Source of the DNA: Wyeomyia smithii | Taxonomy: Eukaryota; Arthropoda; Insecta; Diptera; Culicidae | Direction: 5' to 3' | NCBI RefSeq assembly: GCF_029784165.1 | Contig: NC_073696.1 | Coordinates: 54,002,881 to 54,066,880, forward strand | Length of the DNA stretch: 64,000 nt | Shown: in pieces, positions 8,753-19,312 of the stretch | How positions within the stretch are numbered: position 1 is the first letter of the stretch | Layout of the letters: the number at the start of each line of letters is the position of its first letter | Made by a program: the position numbers and the translations under genes | Notes under the pieces: generated by a model | The model's input: only the letters and a program-made list of their open reading frames with translations | The model's database searches: none | Told to the model about the DNA's origin: nothing

Positions 8753-9691
8753 ATGTATGCCAAGAAACATTCAAACAAACGAAGAGGACTAAAACATAGG
8801 GTAACGCCTCAAATTACAAATATGGAAAGACCGAAAAGACACGAAAATTATGAGATACCACAAAGATTAAAAATTTTGTTGGAAAGACCAACAGTATCTC
8901 TGGAAGAACAGATAAGACATTCCTGGAATAAGGAAGACTGTTCTGAAAACATATTTGTAGAAACTAATGGTCTCACAGCCCATCGAACTTATGCAAGAAA
9001 CAATACTGATTGCATAAGAGGTAAAGTTGGGTTCACAAAAGGTCTCCATGTATGGGAAATAACATGGCCTAGTGAACAGAGGGGGACACATGCATACGTT
9101 GGAATAGCAACGTCTGATGCAACCTTACAATGCATGGGTTATCAAAGTCTATTAGGACTAGATAGCAATTCTTGGGGCTTTGACATAAACAGGGGCATGA
9201 CGCTTCATGATTCAATCATTGACACGTACCCGAAAAAACAAAATGGTAGAGAACGAAAATCTTTTGAAAAATTCAAAATAAAGTTCGAGACTATTAAAGT
9301 GATACTGGATATGGATAAAGGCACACTGAGCTTTTTAGCCAATGGCCAATACTTTGGAGAAGCCTTCGAGGGTCTCCAAAATAAGACACTATACCCAATA
9401 ATTTCAACAGTTTGGGGCAGAAGTGAGGTAAAAATGGAATATTTAGGTGGTTTAGAGTCTAAACCAATTACCTTACAGGAATTGTGCAAATACACAATCT
9501 GTAAAGGAATGTGTTCAATACATTTCAAAGAAAATGTCAAACTTTTCCAATTACCAAAGTCAATAGAGAACTATTTGTGCCTTCAAGGAAAGGACTTTTG
9601 GAAAAGGAGTCTGAACACAGACAGAAAACATGAATGCACAAATTATTGTGTCACAAATAACACGATTGGGCTCCGAGTAAAAGACGTGTGA
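8753..9691 (+). CDS. SPRY domain plus SOCS-box protein, SPSB/GUSTAVUS family, carried by the retroelement
   Basis: 312 residues from the first in-frame ATG (A at -3). The frame is open from 8663, but a TAG at 8660-8662 excludes fusion to a spliced leader ATG. The N-terminal ~35 residues are basic. Residues about 38-235 are an SPSB-type SPRY domain: HSWN (56-59), IRGKVG (88-93), GLHVW (97-101), RGTHA (110-114), LDMDKGTLSF (185-194), LYP (213-215) and VWG (220-222). Residues about 240-278 look like a SOCS box: a BC-box-like LQELCKYTI (241-249) and a Cul5-box-like QLPKSIENYL (266-275). A ~34-residue Cys-containing tail follows. Host SPSB proteins bind (D/E)(I/L)NNN peptides and recruit Elongin B/C-Cullin5 for ubiquitination. 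Pocket residues I associate with SPSB2 appear kept (Arg78, Thr112, Tyr130, Val-Trp-Gly 220-222), but the usual Pro two residues after Arg is Tyr80. It is intronless and intact, with the element's A-rich composition. Alternative: an independent host retrocopy beside the element. Confidence 0.85.
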   Translation: MYAKKHSNKRRGLKHRVTPQITNMERPKRHENYEIPQRLKILLERPTVSLEEQIRHSWNKEDCSENIFVETNGLTAHRTYARNNTDCIRGKVGFTKGLHVWEITWPSEQRGTHAYVGIATSDATLQCMGYQSLLGLDSNSWGFDINRGMTLHDSIIDTYPKKQNGRERKSFEKFKIKFETIKVILDMDKGTLSFLANGQYFGEAFEGLQNKTLYPIISTVWGRSEVKMEYLGGLESKPITLQELCKYTICKGMCSIHFKENVKLFQLPKSIENYLCLQGKDFWKRSLNTDRKHECTNYCVTNNTIGLRVKDV

Positions 9692-9706
9692 AAAAAAAAA
9701 AAAAAA
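9691..9706 (+). repeat. A16 tract touching the SPSB stop codon
   Basis: Sixteen adenines start at the last base of the TGA stop. A 12-A run (8686-8697) also lies upstream of the ORF. The downstream tract could be the remnant of an mRNA poly(A) tail from gene capture, or ordinary A-richness of this element. Confidence 0.6.
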
Positions 9707-10432
9707 TTATGGATTTACACACATCTGTCAGCATATTTTTTTTTAGATATATAACTATGTAGTATGATAGAGTTTAATTTTAATAGTACATAATTATTTT
9801 TGGGATTATTCTACATTTTATTATACAATTATTTAATAGAAAACAAAATGAGTATATTTACAGATTAATCCTGCCTAAAACCTCAAATCAGGGGGGGTTT
9901 TAGGTCAACAGCAATTTACCAGGCGATCCACAGAAGACGAGAAGGAAGATAAACCAGAATGGTGAATAGAAGGAAGGTAAAACAGAATGATGGTATGGTG
10001 AGTGTAGATTGCTGCTATACGGTAATGCAAGTGTAATTTTGGGTTATCCTTTTCGGTATTAAATACTTGCATTGCTGTAGACCTTTTTTTTTTTTTTTTT
10101 CATATTTCCAATATTTTTACTTTTAATTTGGTATAAGATTTTTTGGCTTAATTATTGACAAGAGGGGTGAATTATCATGAATTCTCAAAATTATATATTT
10201 GTGAGAAAAATATTTTTCTTGACTCTATATTTTGAGTAAGAAAATGGAAATATTAAAATTAAAATTGTTTTCATTATTAATAAATATTAAAGACATATAT
10301 GCTTAAATGGGAAAACATGAAAAAGGTATCAAATTGGGAAGAAGTTGACAATAGGAGAGAGTAGAGAATAGAAAAAAAAAAAAAAAAAAAAAAAAATTTT
10401 ATTTAAAGTTTATTACATTAATTAATCATTTG

Positions 10433-10473
<41 letters not shown>

Positions 10474-11580
10474 ATTATAATATAAATAAAATACACTAAA
10501 ATTAAAAGTAAAGTAACATACAATTTAAAATATTCAGAGCGTAAAGATAGGGATATAAAGTTAGGAACTAAGACTAGGGTCAGACAGTAGGAGAACGATA
10601 AAAGGATCAGTACTCACCGAACGGACGGCGGAGATAAAAGACGGATGGAGAGAGATGAATCTAGAACGGATTCAGTAAATATATATTTGACTGAATCAGA
10701 AATTAATATAGCAGTTGAATAAAACGGAAGAGAAAAGCAGTCTTTCATCATCAATCAAGAAAGATGTTTAAGGAGATAAGACTATTCTATCAGCTAGGAG
10801 AAGCCGGATAAGTCATTATATACACACACTTTACACCACTTGCAATGGGATAGACCTGAAGAGCAGGATCGATGAAAACGGGTTTATGTCTTCAGGGAAC
10901 AGGAAGAATCCCAAATTTATCGGCAGGATTATAAGTGTAGAGAAACACCAGATCAAGTCTTAGGACTACGTGCAACAAATGATCGGTGTTATATCCGAGC
11001 ATAAAGATTAAAAGCTGTAACATCTAGGATATATCTCAACAGAATTCAGGACTTAGGTCAACCAAGAAAGATCCTGAAACAACAAATATTCTTCGTGTTA
11101 ATGGGACGGATAATACCAAGGAAGGAGGATAGACAGGAGTGGATAGAGGAGCGAACGAAAGGGGGCGGACGGCTCTCAGGAAAGGAGAAGGAGAAGGAGT
11201 ACGGAATAGTATGGATAGAACAGTAGTAGCTAGGGAATAGAGTAGTAGGGTACAGAGGCAAAAGATCTTTCATTTCCAAATTATCCAAAAATCAGGTTCC
11301 TTCAAATTTTTTTTTTTTGTAACCCATGCCAAATACTTTCATCATGTTTTTAATGAATTGCATTAATTAAAAACTCGATCAGTGGGGGTTTTATGAGCCG
11401 ACCTGATTTTAGGCGGTTACAATTAATTTCCATTCTCTTCCAAAGAAGGATTAAGAAAAATCCTAAATGGAAAAAACATCTTTGGAAAAACTTGTCATTA
11501 ATATGCATGGACAAGATGATGAAATCATTTCTCTTGTCAATTTGTTTCAACATCGCAAGTGTTGAAACTTGAAATTCCAT
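9707..11580. other. Noncoding 3' region of the element; 3' LTR not resolved
   Basis: AT-rich, no ORF. It contains A25 (10372-10396) and A39 (10433-10471) runs and AATAAA signals near 10278 and 10485. Purine-rich stretches could be polypurine tracts before an AGT-starting LTR: 10336-10342 before AGTTGACA, and 11180-11198 before AGTACGG. The last part (11373-11420) ends in GGTTACAATT, which could be an LTR terminus. None of this can be checked without the 5' LTR. A 9-bp perfect stem, CCTAAAACC/GGTTTTAGG, occurs at 9874-9904. Confidence 0.3.
9874..9904. repeat. Hairpin motif, with a similar motif near 11368-11394
   Basis: CCTAAAACC (9874-9882) and GGTTTTAGG (9896-9904) form a perfect 9-bp stem around a loop containing ATCAGGGGG. 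A similar arrangement, AAAACTCGATCAGTGGGGGTTTT, occurs about 1.49 kb downstream in the same orientation. The function of this repeated stem-loop is unknown. Confidence 0.45.
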
Positions 11581-12150
11581 CCACCACTCATGTTATGAAA
11601 ATATGAAAAGTGGATCATAATCAAAGAAGGTATTGTTTTGATTATGGAGGCAAAAACAATACCTCAGTTATTAAATCGAACGCAAGTTCGAATGTTTTAA
11701 GTTTATATTTACAGCAAAAAACTCCAATTCGCGGATGTTTAATCAAAACATGCAACCGAGCGGATTTACGAAAAAGTCAACAACGATTGCATCAGCCGTG
11801 CACGGGCACGTTCGCGAGGAAAGAGACGGAAGAGCGGCCCGCTCTCGTGAGAAGACGACGCCGCGGGAAAATTCGGAGTGACCGGAGTAGCGGCGAATAC
11901 TTAAGCTGGGACTTCAAGGAAGTCCGAGGTCGTTATAGTGATACCCCTCGTGAGGCAGGTGCCTACGTCGTTATAGATAGTCCGCGGTTCGTTTAGGTGT
12001 TAACTCTTAAGTTTTATTCCGCGAGGCAGAAGTGATGCCCGTTGTTTAAGTTTCGGTTTAGTGTTTAAGTGATTTAATATTTTTTCAACTTAACTGATAG
12101 ATTAAAAGTAATTAAAATCGAGCAGATGTAGTGCAGTTAATCAAAGGACA
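11581..12150. other. GC-richer noncoding block
   Basis: Between about 11,750 and 12,000 the sequence becomes much richer in G and C, with short repeated words such as GAGGCAG near 11,952 and 12,025. It has the look of a promoter-proximal leader or an LTR/leader piece, but I could not match it to a family. The ORF that crosses it has no recognisable protein features. Confidence 0.3.
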
Positions 12151-15100
12151 TATCACATCCAGCAGTAATAGTGTCTAACCACTCGGTACGTATTCCGCTT
12201 CAAGAAAGACCACATGAGAAAATTTATTTTTGAAAATTGTTGTAAACCAAGACATACAAACGATTATTCATTTTTTTTATTAACCTTCCTGATTCTGTGT
12301 GAGTGTGATTTTTGACAATGAGGTTGTAAATTTTTTCACGTAGAAAATCAAGATTTAGTCTAACAGTTGTCATGGCTGTCATGGTTTTAGCTCGCAATCG
12401 CGAATCGCGCAATAGTATTAACAAATTTCTGATAGTTTAAAAACTTTTTTTTCAATTTCAAATATGTTTAGAGCAATGCACATTTTTAAAGAGTATCCGA
12501 ACAATGGTAAAAAATAGTAAATAGTTGGTACAGTTGAGAGATATCCAAAACGGTAGGTGTGGTTAACCTAATTCCAAACAATTTTTTATAATTCCCACTT
12601 ACTCACAATTTGCTAAACCTAGATTTGAGACCTTCAGTACTAACCCTGCCATGGTTTACTGTTTTCTGATCGCTAGTACTCGGATGATTACAAAAAAAAA
12701 TTATTTCACCTTATGTGTGAAAGAGGAGTGTGAAAGATGTGCGTTGGAAATACTTCCGTCATACTGAGTTTAGTTTTTCCAATTTTTCCTCAATTTTATT
12801 TTGTTACTATATCGTAAAAACTTTGTTGCTTTTCTTCAGATTATCTTTTTTTCGAATTGTAGGAGTATTTCACTGCTGATTCATAAACTACAATTGATTT
12901 GTGGATGTTCGGTAATGAATATTTTATTTTAGTTTATCAATCCATGAACTCTACTTAATAATATTCTTTAAACCTGATAAAGAGTAATAAACTTTAAATA
13001 TAAGTCTAATGTTTGAGCACTTTTCGTGATGTAAAGTTAAATTTATTTTAGTTTTATACATAGAATAAACAACTGAGAATAAATCTGTATAGCACAACAG
13101 GTCAACGCTGGCTATCAGCAGTACTTGTACCAACCGACAATCTCCCGCAGCAATCAATCTTTCCGCATTTACCGAATACTCAACGAGTGAATCTCCTTAA
13201 CTATAACTGATAGCTTCGCCTTCGACAAGCATAAATAAGCGCAGATTACCATTATAATTACAAACCAATTAGCCAGATGAGTCAGATCGGATGGACCGAT
13301 GAACGGCGGAAAGATGGCGCCCCAGAGCCGCTAGCTAGCCGAACGTCTTCCCTGCCAGATTCTACCAATCAAATTACCAATACCGTTTTGGTGTCCAGGT
13401 CATCGTCAGCGGAGTGAAAAAAGTGATATATCGGTCTCCACCGAGACTAATTAATCAAGCTACAATTGGACATACGGAGGCGCCAGTGTCTAGCTGGAGT
13501 TGAGAGCAGTCGGTAGCCCTCACTTCCGGCCAAGGTGGCGATTCGAGTTTCTTCAATTCCGCCTCGTGCTACCACCCCCTTCCCCTAACCCAGACCGAAG
13601 AAGTAGCAGAGCAACAGATGATGATGTAAACAGGTCACTTTATCATCACTTTTCTCGAAAGAAATGGTTAAACAACTTCGGCCATCGCATTCCTACACGT
13701 TGATCTTGCGCACAGCCAAAAAGCGTATTATAATTAACAACCGAGTGTGGCATGTTACTCAGCACTCGATATATCTTCGGATAGATTGGATCGATTGTTT
13801 TCCCACTAACTCGTTAGTTTGAAATATTTCCTCCCACAACAACCGTAATGACTCGCGAGGTTTAGAGAGCTCGGACAGCAGTAGCAGCCGCAGCAGCTGG
13901 AGTGCGGACTGTTACGTGTGCGGGTACTTTTTCATTTCTTGCTGAAATACTGCCGATTGGAATCTTCCAAACACAGAATTATACATTCACTGCGGTCCGA
14001 CTGGCAGACGCGTAAACATCAGTCACCGTCGTCGCCGGCTGACAATAACCTTCTTCCCTTTCTCTGTCTCTCTTCTCGATAATGGGTTTTCCCAGCGGAT
14101 TCATTCGTTCCGAGTTCGTATCCTTCGGTATGATTTGAACGATAGTCGTGGATCTGAAATGAACATGAACTTGCAGCAACGATGACGACGACGACGGGGG
14201 TGGTAATAAGCATCATTTTTGCGTGCGCTTTTCATTGCCACCGGCTGCGATCGCCAACACCGAACGAAAGGTGAGAGCTTCGAACGGAACCGTCCCTCGG
14301 GTTGTAACCTTTGGACCATTTCTGGTTAGCTTTATCGGCACCTGAGCAATTATTGAGTGCGCAAATGTATTGTAAGAATTATCGGAGGGAGATGCTTTCG
14401 AGATGCTTCGCAAATACTAAACTGTGATACAAAGTAATTGCTAGTTGTTGGTTTATTTTTTATCTATAAGGATATGTAATTCTTCATAAGTGGAGTATAG
14501 ATTATTTTGAAAATTCTACTGATCTATGATTGATGAATTATAATTTTTCGAAGCAAATAAAGTCCGAGCAAATCGAGAAAATTAATGCACATTTTTCCAA
14601 GAGCTCTTATTTTCTGAAATTCCATGGCCCCATTTTATGTAACCCGGAACCTAAACGGAACGGAACTTAAATCGTTCCAAATTCGATTACTATTTTCTGA
14701 TAATTCAATTTAGCTACTTTCTTTCATCAACCAATTCAAATAACATTTATCTTACCATCTGGTCAATAAAAGTTTATATTACTCTTCCAAACCGACAGCC
14801 AATGGCAACCGCGTTCATAAAATTGATCCATCGTAAATCTCAATCAATCACCAACCTGTCGCGGTCGAGCTACCGGTGGTTAATCAATGCTAACAACCAG
14901 TCTGCAGCGGCAATCAGCACCCGTTAGCTGAGCCATTTCTACCCCAGAGCTAGAAAGCACTTTGGTCATCATTTCTGCAACCTGTAATCTTGGACCACTT
15001 TAGTACGAGCGCATGGAGGTCCTCCGATTGGTGTCGAGGTGTTGAAGCATCAGCTTCACGCCGATGGCGGTAAAATTTTTATGCATCGCGTGCTCATATT

Positions 15101-18100
15101 GTATGCTTCGATGCGCTATTCCCTTCTTAGACGTCTATACTTTCCAGTCGATTCTCCGTTCGGGCGGGTGACTTCTTCGCCAACGAGAATCCCTTTGACA
15201 AATAGCGATGAAGCAGAAGGAAGAAATCTGACTGGCGAGTTGAAAAATTTAACCCTCCAGAGACGTGGGATAGACGTGGCTAAAACAGCCGAAAAAGGAA
15301 CTTAATAGCTCCAAATTGGTCATAAAAATAATAACATAATTGCTTGAAATGAACCCGTCAAAAGTAGCTGAGGAAGATTCGGTTTCTTCTGTTTTAGTGG
15401 TTACACTAAAAATGCGGTTCGGTTGCAGTTTGCTGTTGTTTTTTTTTTTTTTTTCGTTTGTCTTCATCACTGCCTGAGCCTATGCTGACGAAGATGGCCT
15501 AAAGTGTGGTCATCTCTTACTACACTACTTGACGACTGCCGCCACTGAATGTCGACAATGCGATGACCGAGTGGCGCTAAATGCACCGCTTTGTAGTTTA
15601 CTTCTCAGCTTCTGACAGGCGCGTCGCTTTACTCCGATTCACTCCAAAATATATCTTCCAGAGCGGTCGCGGTGGCAGTTTGTTGCCGATCATGTTTATA
15701 AATTTCCAGACGGAAAAATGCTACCTGGTTCTCTGCTCCAGGGGCTTGTTGATAGGCTGGAGGAGTTGTTTATGTCGATGGGATTTTCTTCTGAGTGGCC
15801 ATCAGTCCGGCTCGTTAACGGTCATCCGTAATGGCGCTCGTCGCATATATTATTCCCCGGTAGCTGTGAGGTAAATGCGCCAATTTTTCGCGAAGATGGA
15901 GCTCAGGAATGCTTTAATGAACGTGCCATTGGGGTAATAATTTTGCATTAGAAAATGGATATTGTGCGTATTATGTTGCATCCCAAGAATCTGCTTTTTT
16001 GATAGTTCACAGCCTATTAGTACTCCACTATACGATTACCAGAACTCTGTAATATTTAACAAATCAACGACACTGGTTTTAATTTATTTTTTTTATTTTT
16101 TTTATTTAAATTAATTTTTATTGTGGAAATAAACTACCAAAAACCATCTTTGAATGTAAGTGATAGAAAAATTCTCTTAATATAAAAAGCATTGTTCTCC
16201 ATTCAATATTGTTCCACATCAGCATCACCAACCAAGCAGCAACTGACAGCCTACACATCGTGTGGCGGGAGAAATACATGCATAACCCCCATCAGCACCA
16301 GCCAACAACAATCAGCTGCCCCGTTTCAAGATTGATGTGATTTATAGCATTCCAAATAAATTAATGCAGTGTAACGAAGTCGAATGGCCGACAACGACGA
16401 CGACGAGGACGCCGAAATGTTCGGCTCGTTGTTTAGAAAACTTAAGAGAGAAAACACCTTTACAAACCGACGCGACGGCGACGCCTCCCCGGGATGACCT
16501 CTTGGACAGTGCGCGGCTTTCGGTTCCGGGACGGTCGATAACTTGTAAGAGGAATAATAATTTTCAGCTGGCAGCACAGCCACAGGATCCCATTTGCTTG
16601 CTGAGATGAAACCGCGGTGTGCGTGATGCCCCTCGGTAAAATTAGAAAATTGAATTACTTGATGAGTTAAATATTTATAAGATTGGTTTGTCGGTGGAAA
16701 AACAAATAAAAATTATTGCTCGAGCAGCGATGAATCGCCCTCAATGTGCCTGTCGTCGCACATTTGCCAACCGGGTGCCCCCGCTCCTAATCGTAGGCGA
16801 CGCTGGGAAGCGGGGGATTTCGATTGGCGGATCATTCACTGCTTTTTCAACACCGGCTAGGGTTTTTTTTTTGTTTTTCGCGTTTCCCATACAGAGGATG
16901 AGAGGTTTGTTTTCGCGCTAAATTTTGGCCCAAGCGAACCGCACGTGGTTGGCGAAATGGACTGCACACGGTAATGCTTACGGTTAGTTACCGGCAATTC
17001 ATGATGGGACTGCCGTTGTTCGGCGGAAGTGATAAATCCTAATGATACAGTAAATTTTACGCGCAAACCGGAGAGCGGCGTGAATAACCAGTGAATATTG
17101 AACAACACAGTCGGGCGTGTTTGTTGATTCGACTGCGGTGACTGGCATCCATTTTTCAGTTAATTTGTATCACCCAATTTCCGCTGATCCGCTGGCCCAG
17201 GGCGTGCACGGTACTTTGTATCTCTTTCCGAATGCGATATTAGGAAATATAGATATTGGGAGCGATTATCAGGTAGATGAAGACATAAAATCTTACAACC
17301 GATTTCCCACCATTTATTTCAACGTAACAGCATAGAGGAAATCCTAAATCATCCACGACATTTGAATGCTCTGCTGGAAGTGGAACACTGCAGTATCATC
17401 CAGAGCATAAAACAGCACGACTAACTGGCACCGAAAGGCTTATTTGAATTTGATACATAGACACAACTTGTCATAGAATATGTCAGCTGAATCAATAAAC
17501 CGGCAGTCAAAACCGTTAGGAAAAGCAGTTTTCTATCCCCATATAATGAAGCCATCATGCTTACTACTGCATCGTCATGCTGGTGGTACAGGCGAAATCT
17601 TCTGCGAGTAAAAGTTGAAGAACCGCAGAAGCTCCAACCTGTATCACACACCGAGCAGTTGTTGTTGTGGCTCACCAGCCTGCCAGCAGCAGCCACTTGC
17701 CGACTAAAGAGCCATAGAACAGACCAAGACCCATTGTATATGGGCAAATTTATTATTCAGCTCGTAATAAATTGATTGAATTACCTTCATGATGTGAATG
17801 TTCTCAATCATTAAAATTATAATTGCTAGCTAAATGTGGAATTTAAGATACGCATAATGACCGGCAACAAGACCGGTTGCAGAGCGGTGCAGTGGCGGCA
17901 TATGGGCTGGCGTTCGTTCGGACGGACGGTAATCCGAATATCGTTCGGGGCCGGCTAAGGTCGGCAATTAGAGGTTATGCCTGGGAGCAGGGTTGTAGGC
18001 ACGGGAGCTGTCTTTTGATAGTGAATCCGCGTTGACATTCGTTTAGTAGTCAAATAGAAACTGTCTGTTTAGAAATTTATCAATTTACAAATCATTGGTA

Positions 18101-18465
18101 GTATAATGATTTTTTTCTTCTTCTTCAAATATAGTATTTGATAATCACGAGAATTAACTGTTCGGCTTCTGATTAAATTAAAAATTGAAATAAAAACTTT
18201 GGAGTGTAGATATGGATTTTTCTTTTACTGTGTTTTAAAGATGAACTCTGTTAGCTGTTTTCACTATAACTGCATATCAGACGCATAAGATCAGATTAAA
18301 ATTTCAATTTTAGACCAAAATTTCAACAATATGGTGCAGTATTGCTAAGAACACTGTTCCATGTATACCTGAAGGGCATTGGGCAGAAGTGTCTTCGCGA
18401 CAGGAATGTTAGTCTATTGTAACTGGCCCCGATTGCTTTACACAAATTACAAGATGCTCGAACTC
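12151..18465. other. Noncoding stretch, nothing recognisable
   Basis: No reading frame here reads like protein, and I found no RNA gene or inverted-repeat element that I could support. Sub-regions (about 13.3-14.4 kb and 16.3-17.2 kb) are less AT-rich than their surroundings, and could be host intergenic or intronic DNA. Confidence 0.4.
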
Positions 18466-19312
18466 ATTGATGGAGTTGAGCTAGTTGGTTGTAAACCTGT
18501 CCCCCAATTCAAAACTACAATGTTGATAAAACCATTTGGCGATTGGTACTCCATAACTGGTATGAAGTTGAGAGGTAACTTCCGAAAAAGTTGAACCTCG
18601 ATGAAGCAAGAGCTCCGCAAAAGCAAAGCAAGTTCACTGAGCGCTCAGGTTCAGGAGCGGCAATTGCCGGTTTGGACTTTACTGATTTCCTGAAATGATA
18701 AAGAGCAGGACAGTGTCCAGTGAGAAGTCCCGTGATGATGCGTAGGCTTTTGGTAACCGCAAGGTTAGGGTAGATAAATTGTTAAGCTTGTCTGTAACCC
18801 TGCGCATGTTGTCAAAATAAATGCTATTCCTAGCTTTTCCCATGTACTAAGTTCGCCTTCGATGGCGGGTATGGAGATACTCAGAATCGGTTCAGGTCCA
18901 ATGAATTGCTGCGCTGATCCTTGTTTTGCTAGGCCGTCAGTTGTTCCATGGCTTGCATGGCTGCAGTCGGGGTTGTGCGTAGAGCACTGCTAACTGAAAG
19001 ACAGACTAGTCGTTAAACTCCGATAAGTTTTGCCTGAGCTATCGTTGCACATACCTTAGAACACTACGAGGGCTGCGTAGGTTATACGTAGCCGAGCAAT
19101 GGTTATGTATGACCAGAGCACTGGTTGTAGTTTTGGCCTCCAGGTCTTGCCAAACAGTATACCGCATGCCCAGATCACCGAAGTTGCCTTATTGATAGCG
19201 CAGTCTAGTTGAGCAGTCCAGTTCCAGAATGATTCCAAGATATTTAGTCTCACTGCTGAAACTCAGTGACTTCTCAATCTCTTCACTAGGTAATGCAAAG
19301 CGGTGTCAGTAG
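18466..19312 (-). pseudogene. I/LOA-type LINE fragment: RT C-terminus joined to RNase H tail, decayed
   Basis: Read on the minus strand, 19312 to 19056 encodes the end of a reverse transcriptase (ETKYLGI..., then a KATS...W, FGKTW, ITYAALV series). Further left, past an internal loss of sequence, come FIGPEP, TGHCP and a Cys-rich end that match the RNase H and tail region of the plus-strand copies at 21.3, 40.3 and 54.2 kb. Several stops and frameshifts make it non-functional. It abuts the RTE fragment at 19.3 kb. Confidence 0.65.

Larger units (their letters stand above)
1..9706 (+). mobile_element. Env-bearing gypsy-family LTR element (endogenous retrovirus type) with an extra SPSB-like ORF; left end cut off
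   Basis: Four long same-strand reading frames follow one another without an in-frame break: gag, pol, env and an SPRY/SOCS-box ORF. Domain order PR-RT-RNaseH-IN is that of Metaviridae (gypsy). The env gene makes it retrovirus-like, as in insect errantiviruses. Gag-Pol is arranged for -1 frameshifting, and env and the fourth ORF each sit behind a strong splice acceptor. All frames are open, so the copy is probably young. The 5' LTR, primer site and start of gag are left of the window. No LTR-like boundary is visible between env and the fourth ORF, so I place that ORF inside the element, but this is inference. The right end is unresolved (see 9707-11580). Confidence 0.85.

Noticed and set aside
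8753..9691. SPSB-like ORF as an ordinary host gene next to the element
   Set aside because: Not excluded, but less likely: it is intronless, has the element's A-rich composition and strand, a retroviral-style splice acceptor, and no visible LTR separating it from env.
9874..11394. The two similar stem-loop words as LTR edges
   Set aside because: They are similar only over about 25 bases and the flanking sequences do not match, so they cannot define LTRs.
11610..11996. 128-codon plus-strand ORF
   Set aside because: It crosses the GC-richer block, is highly basic with no domain-like pattern, and shows no gene context.
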